51,111 bases of DNA from positions 1 through 51,111 of the forward strand of contig JAILLO010000072.1 in NCBI GenBank assembly GCA_024693105.1, read 5' to 3'. The DNA comes from Clostridia bacterium (GTDB lineage: Bacteria > Bacillota > Clostridia > Peptostreptococcales > Anaerovoracaceae). The notes below the pieces were generated by a model. That model saw only the letters and a program-made list of their open reading frames with translations. It was not told where the DNA came from and did no database searches. The translations under genes were made by a program, and so were the position numbers. Shown in pieces: positions 49,919-51,111 of the stretch. Position 1 is the first letter of the stretch. Each line of letters starts with the position of its first letter.

Positions 49919-51111
49919 ATATCTCAAAATTCACCGCTGCAATGCTTTCCTGCTATGCTGTTCTGCCTGCCGCAATAATGTGTCTTGCCCCGATGAAACA
50001 CCGGCTCCGTTACAGTATTAAAAAAACAGCGGTTCTTACATCCGTGTTTTGTCTTTTGATAATCTCGCTGCTCTCATTCATCGAAGTGAAGTTCGAACTC
50101 GGCTACTATACACTTTTCCCGTTGCTTTTTCTGCTGACGTTTTTCTGCTACCATATAAGTCTGCGGGTATCGGTATGCAAAAGCCTTGTTGTTTATTCGA
50201 TTGTTGTGGTTTTTATAAGCTTTCTCGCCAATTTCTCAAAAGGTTATGACGCATTACTTCATCCGGATTCGACACTTCAGAATTTTTCTCCGGAAGCCGC
50301 CTTGTTTCAAGCGTTTCTTGTTACTGCTTCTGTAGCAGCAGTCATCTTCCCTTTTCAGAAGTACGGCAGTATTATTGTGGACAAATTCGATTTGCGGCAT
50401 GTGTGGTATACTACACTTCCGATTTCCTGGATACTTCTGATATATAATCTTTTGATTTCCCCTCGCAAATACGAAACCATGTATGTAAACAACGTTTTCC
50501 TGTTTTTCTGGATTTCGCTTTCACTCCTCATGATATTACTGGGATTGCTTTGCATACTCTTTTATTTCATTGTATCGGGAATGATGCAGGCTTCCGAAGC
50601 CCGCGAAAAAAACCGTCTGCTGGAAATGCAGGAAAAGGCATACATAACTCAGCAGCAGTATCTGCAGGAAACGGCAAGAGTGCGCCATGACTTTAAACAT
50701 GCGCTGGGTACACTGCAGATGCTGGTACACGAAGGCGATATAAATTCCGTCCAAAAGTATCTGGATGATTATGCCGAGGCTCAGCCGCAATCCGAAACAG
50801 TTGCATTTTGCCGAAATACCGCAGTAAACGCACTTTTGAATTACTATCTGCAAATGGCTGCAGGCAATGAGATTTCATCTGATTTTGAAATTAATCTGCC
50901 CGACTCGGCTTCCGTCAGCGACATTGACCTTTGCGGTATTCTCGGAAATATTCTTGAAAATGCAATTATCGCATGCGGCAAATTATCCCCGGATGCGCGT
51001 TTTATAGACCTCGTTTTGCGGACAGAGGGAGAAAGTGTCCTCTATATAGTTGCCACAAACAGCTTCGACGGCAAAGTCAGGAAAAACGGCGATACCTACC
51101 TGTCTACCGCA
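49915..51111 (+). CDS. GHKL sensor histidine kinase (AgrC-like), 3' end missing
   Basis: 399 codons are visible and the frame is open at the right edge. The N-terminal half is a membrane domain of about six or seven helices (residues 1-225) with no large outer loop. A coiled-coil follows, then the phosphoacceptor H258 in RVRHDFKHALGTLQML, which matches the HPK10 pattern (R-H-D-F), and the N box GNILENAIIAC (near 345). The C-terminal ATP-lid is only partly present. ATG overlaps the response regulator stop (ATGA) and AAAGGAG is upstream, so the two are co-translated. By family it senses a peptide or membrane-inserted signal; the ligand is unknown. Confidence 0.92.
   Translation, partial: MNISKFTAAMLSCYAVLPAAIMCLAPMKHRLRYSIKKTAVLTSVFCLLIISLLSFIEVKFELGYYTLFPLLFLLTFFCYHISLRVSVCKSLVVYSIVVVFISFLANFSKGYDALLHPDSTLQNFSPEAALFQAFLVTASVAAVIFPFQKYGSIIVDKFDLRHVWYTTLPISWILLIYNLLISPRKYETMYVNNVFLFFWISLSLLMILLGLLCILFYFIVSGMMQASEAREKNRLLEMQEKAYITQQQYLQETARVRHDFKHALGTLQMLVHEGDINSVQKYLDDYAEAQPQSETVAFCRNTAVNALLNYYLQMAAGNEISSDFEINLPDSASVSDIDLCGILGNILENAIIACGKLSPDARFIDLVLRTEGESVLYIVATNSFDGKVRKNGDTYLSTA

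Noticed and set aside
1-51111. CRISPR arrays, tRNA or rRNA genes, prophage or intact IS elements
   Set aside because: No regularly spaced repeats, no tRNA T-arm and anticodon-arm pattern, no rRNA-like conserved blocks and no transposase, integrase or phage structural gene were seen on either strand.

Overview
The window reads as the chromosome of an anaerobic, low-to-mid GC member of the Bacillota, most likely class Clostridia (GC judged by eye, not computed). Supporting signs are an M2-type [FeFe]-hydrogenase encoded next to a flavin/NAD(P) partner, many sodium-coupled or proton-coupled carriers, the cdaA-cdaR-glmM cluster, a TPP riboswitch ahead of thiS-thiF-thiG-thiH, strong AGGAGG-type ribosome binding sites and sigma-A-like promoters. 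No tRNA, rRNA, CRISPR array, prophage or intact insertion sequence was seen. Almost every gene is on the minus strand; the plus-strand genes are at 20277, 32602 and 49163 onward.

Layout from left to right (minus-strand units are transcribed right to left). 1-468: start of a Na/Pi cotransporter. 759-3612: alanine symporter then D-serine dehydratase, with a terminator-like hairpin between them. 4142-11555: cdaA, cdaR, glmM, a GerMN-type lipoprotein, S-adenosylhomocysteine hydrolase and glutamyl-tRNA synthetase. 11888-19105: nadE, yhaM-like, recD2, comF, a structured RNA that fits the raiA-motif RNA, then hpf. 19350-20018: a lipoprotein. 20277-20543: an orphan plus-strand gene. 20698-26479: HD-GYP phosphodiesterase, yfcE-type phosphoesterase, queuosine-precursor-type transporter, aspS. 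26797-28275: an NhaC antiporter. 28548-32116: the hydrogenase operon. 32602-33156: a small membrane S-component-like protein. 33329-37529: YfcC carrier, M20 deacylase and a second NhaC antiporter. 37645-41626: thiamin thiazole operon under a TPP riboswitch. 41785-44919: MerR regulator, formamidase/acetamidase-family amidase and an APC permease. 45132-48126: VanR/VanS-like two-component system and VanY-like carboxypeptidase. 48328-48903: beta-carbonic anhydrase. 49163-51111: LytTR response regulator and AgrC-like kinase, the latter cut by the window edge.

The genes suggest amino-acid fermentation (alanine and D-serine use, amide hydrolysis, deacylase plus carrier), hydrogen as an electron sink, and heavy use of cation gradients. 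Cell-envelope and second-messenger control is also present (c-di-AMP synthesis, a c-di-GMP phosphodiesterase, VanRSY, GlmM). Many start codons were placed by ribosome binding site, often downstream of the longest open frame.

The most notable points are: (i) a structured RNA with a perfect 19-bp closing stem upstream of hpf; (ii) a NadE whose glutaminase Cys is replaced by Gly while the Glu and Lys remain; (iii) a TenI-like rather than ThiE-like protein closing the thi operon; (iv) a textbook MerR promoter with a 19-bp spacer driving an amidase-permease operon; (v) palindromes placed on the hydrogenase and nadE promoters, and a 12-bp inverted repeat bracketing the HD-GYP promoter; (vi) vanRSY without resistance ligases. 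None was tested by database search.
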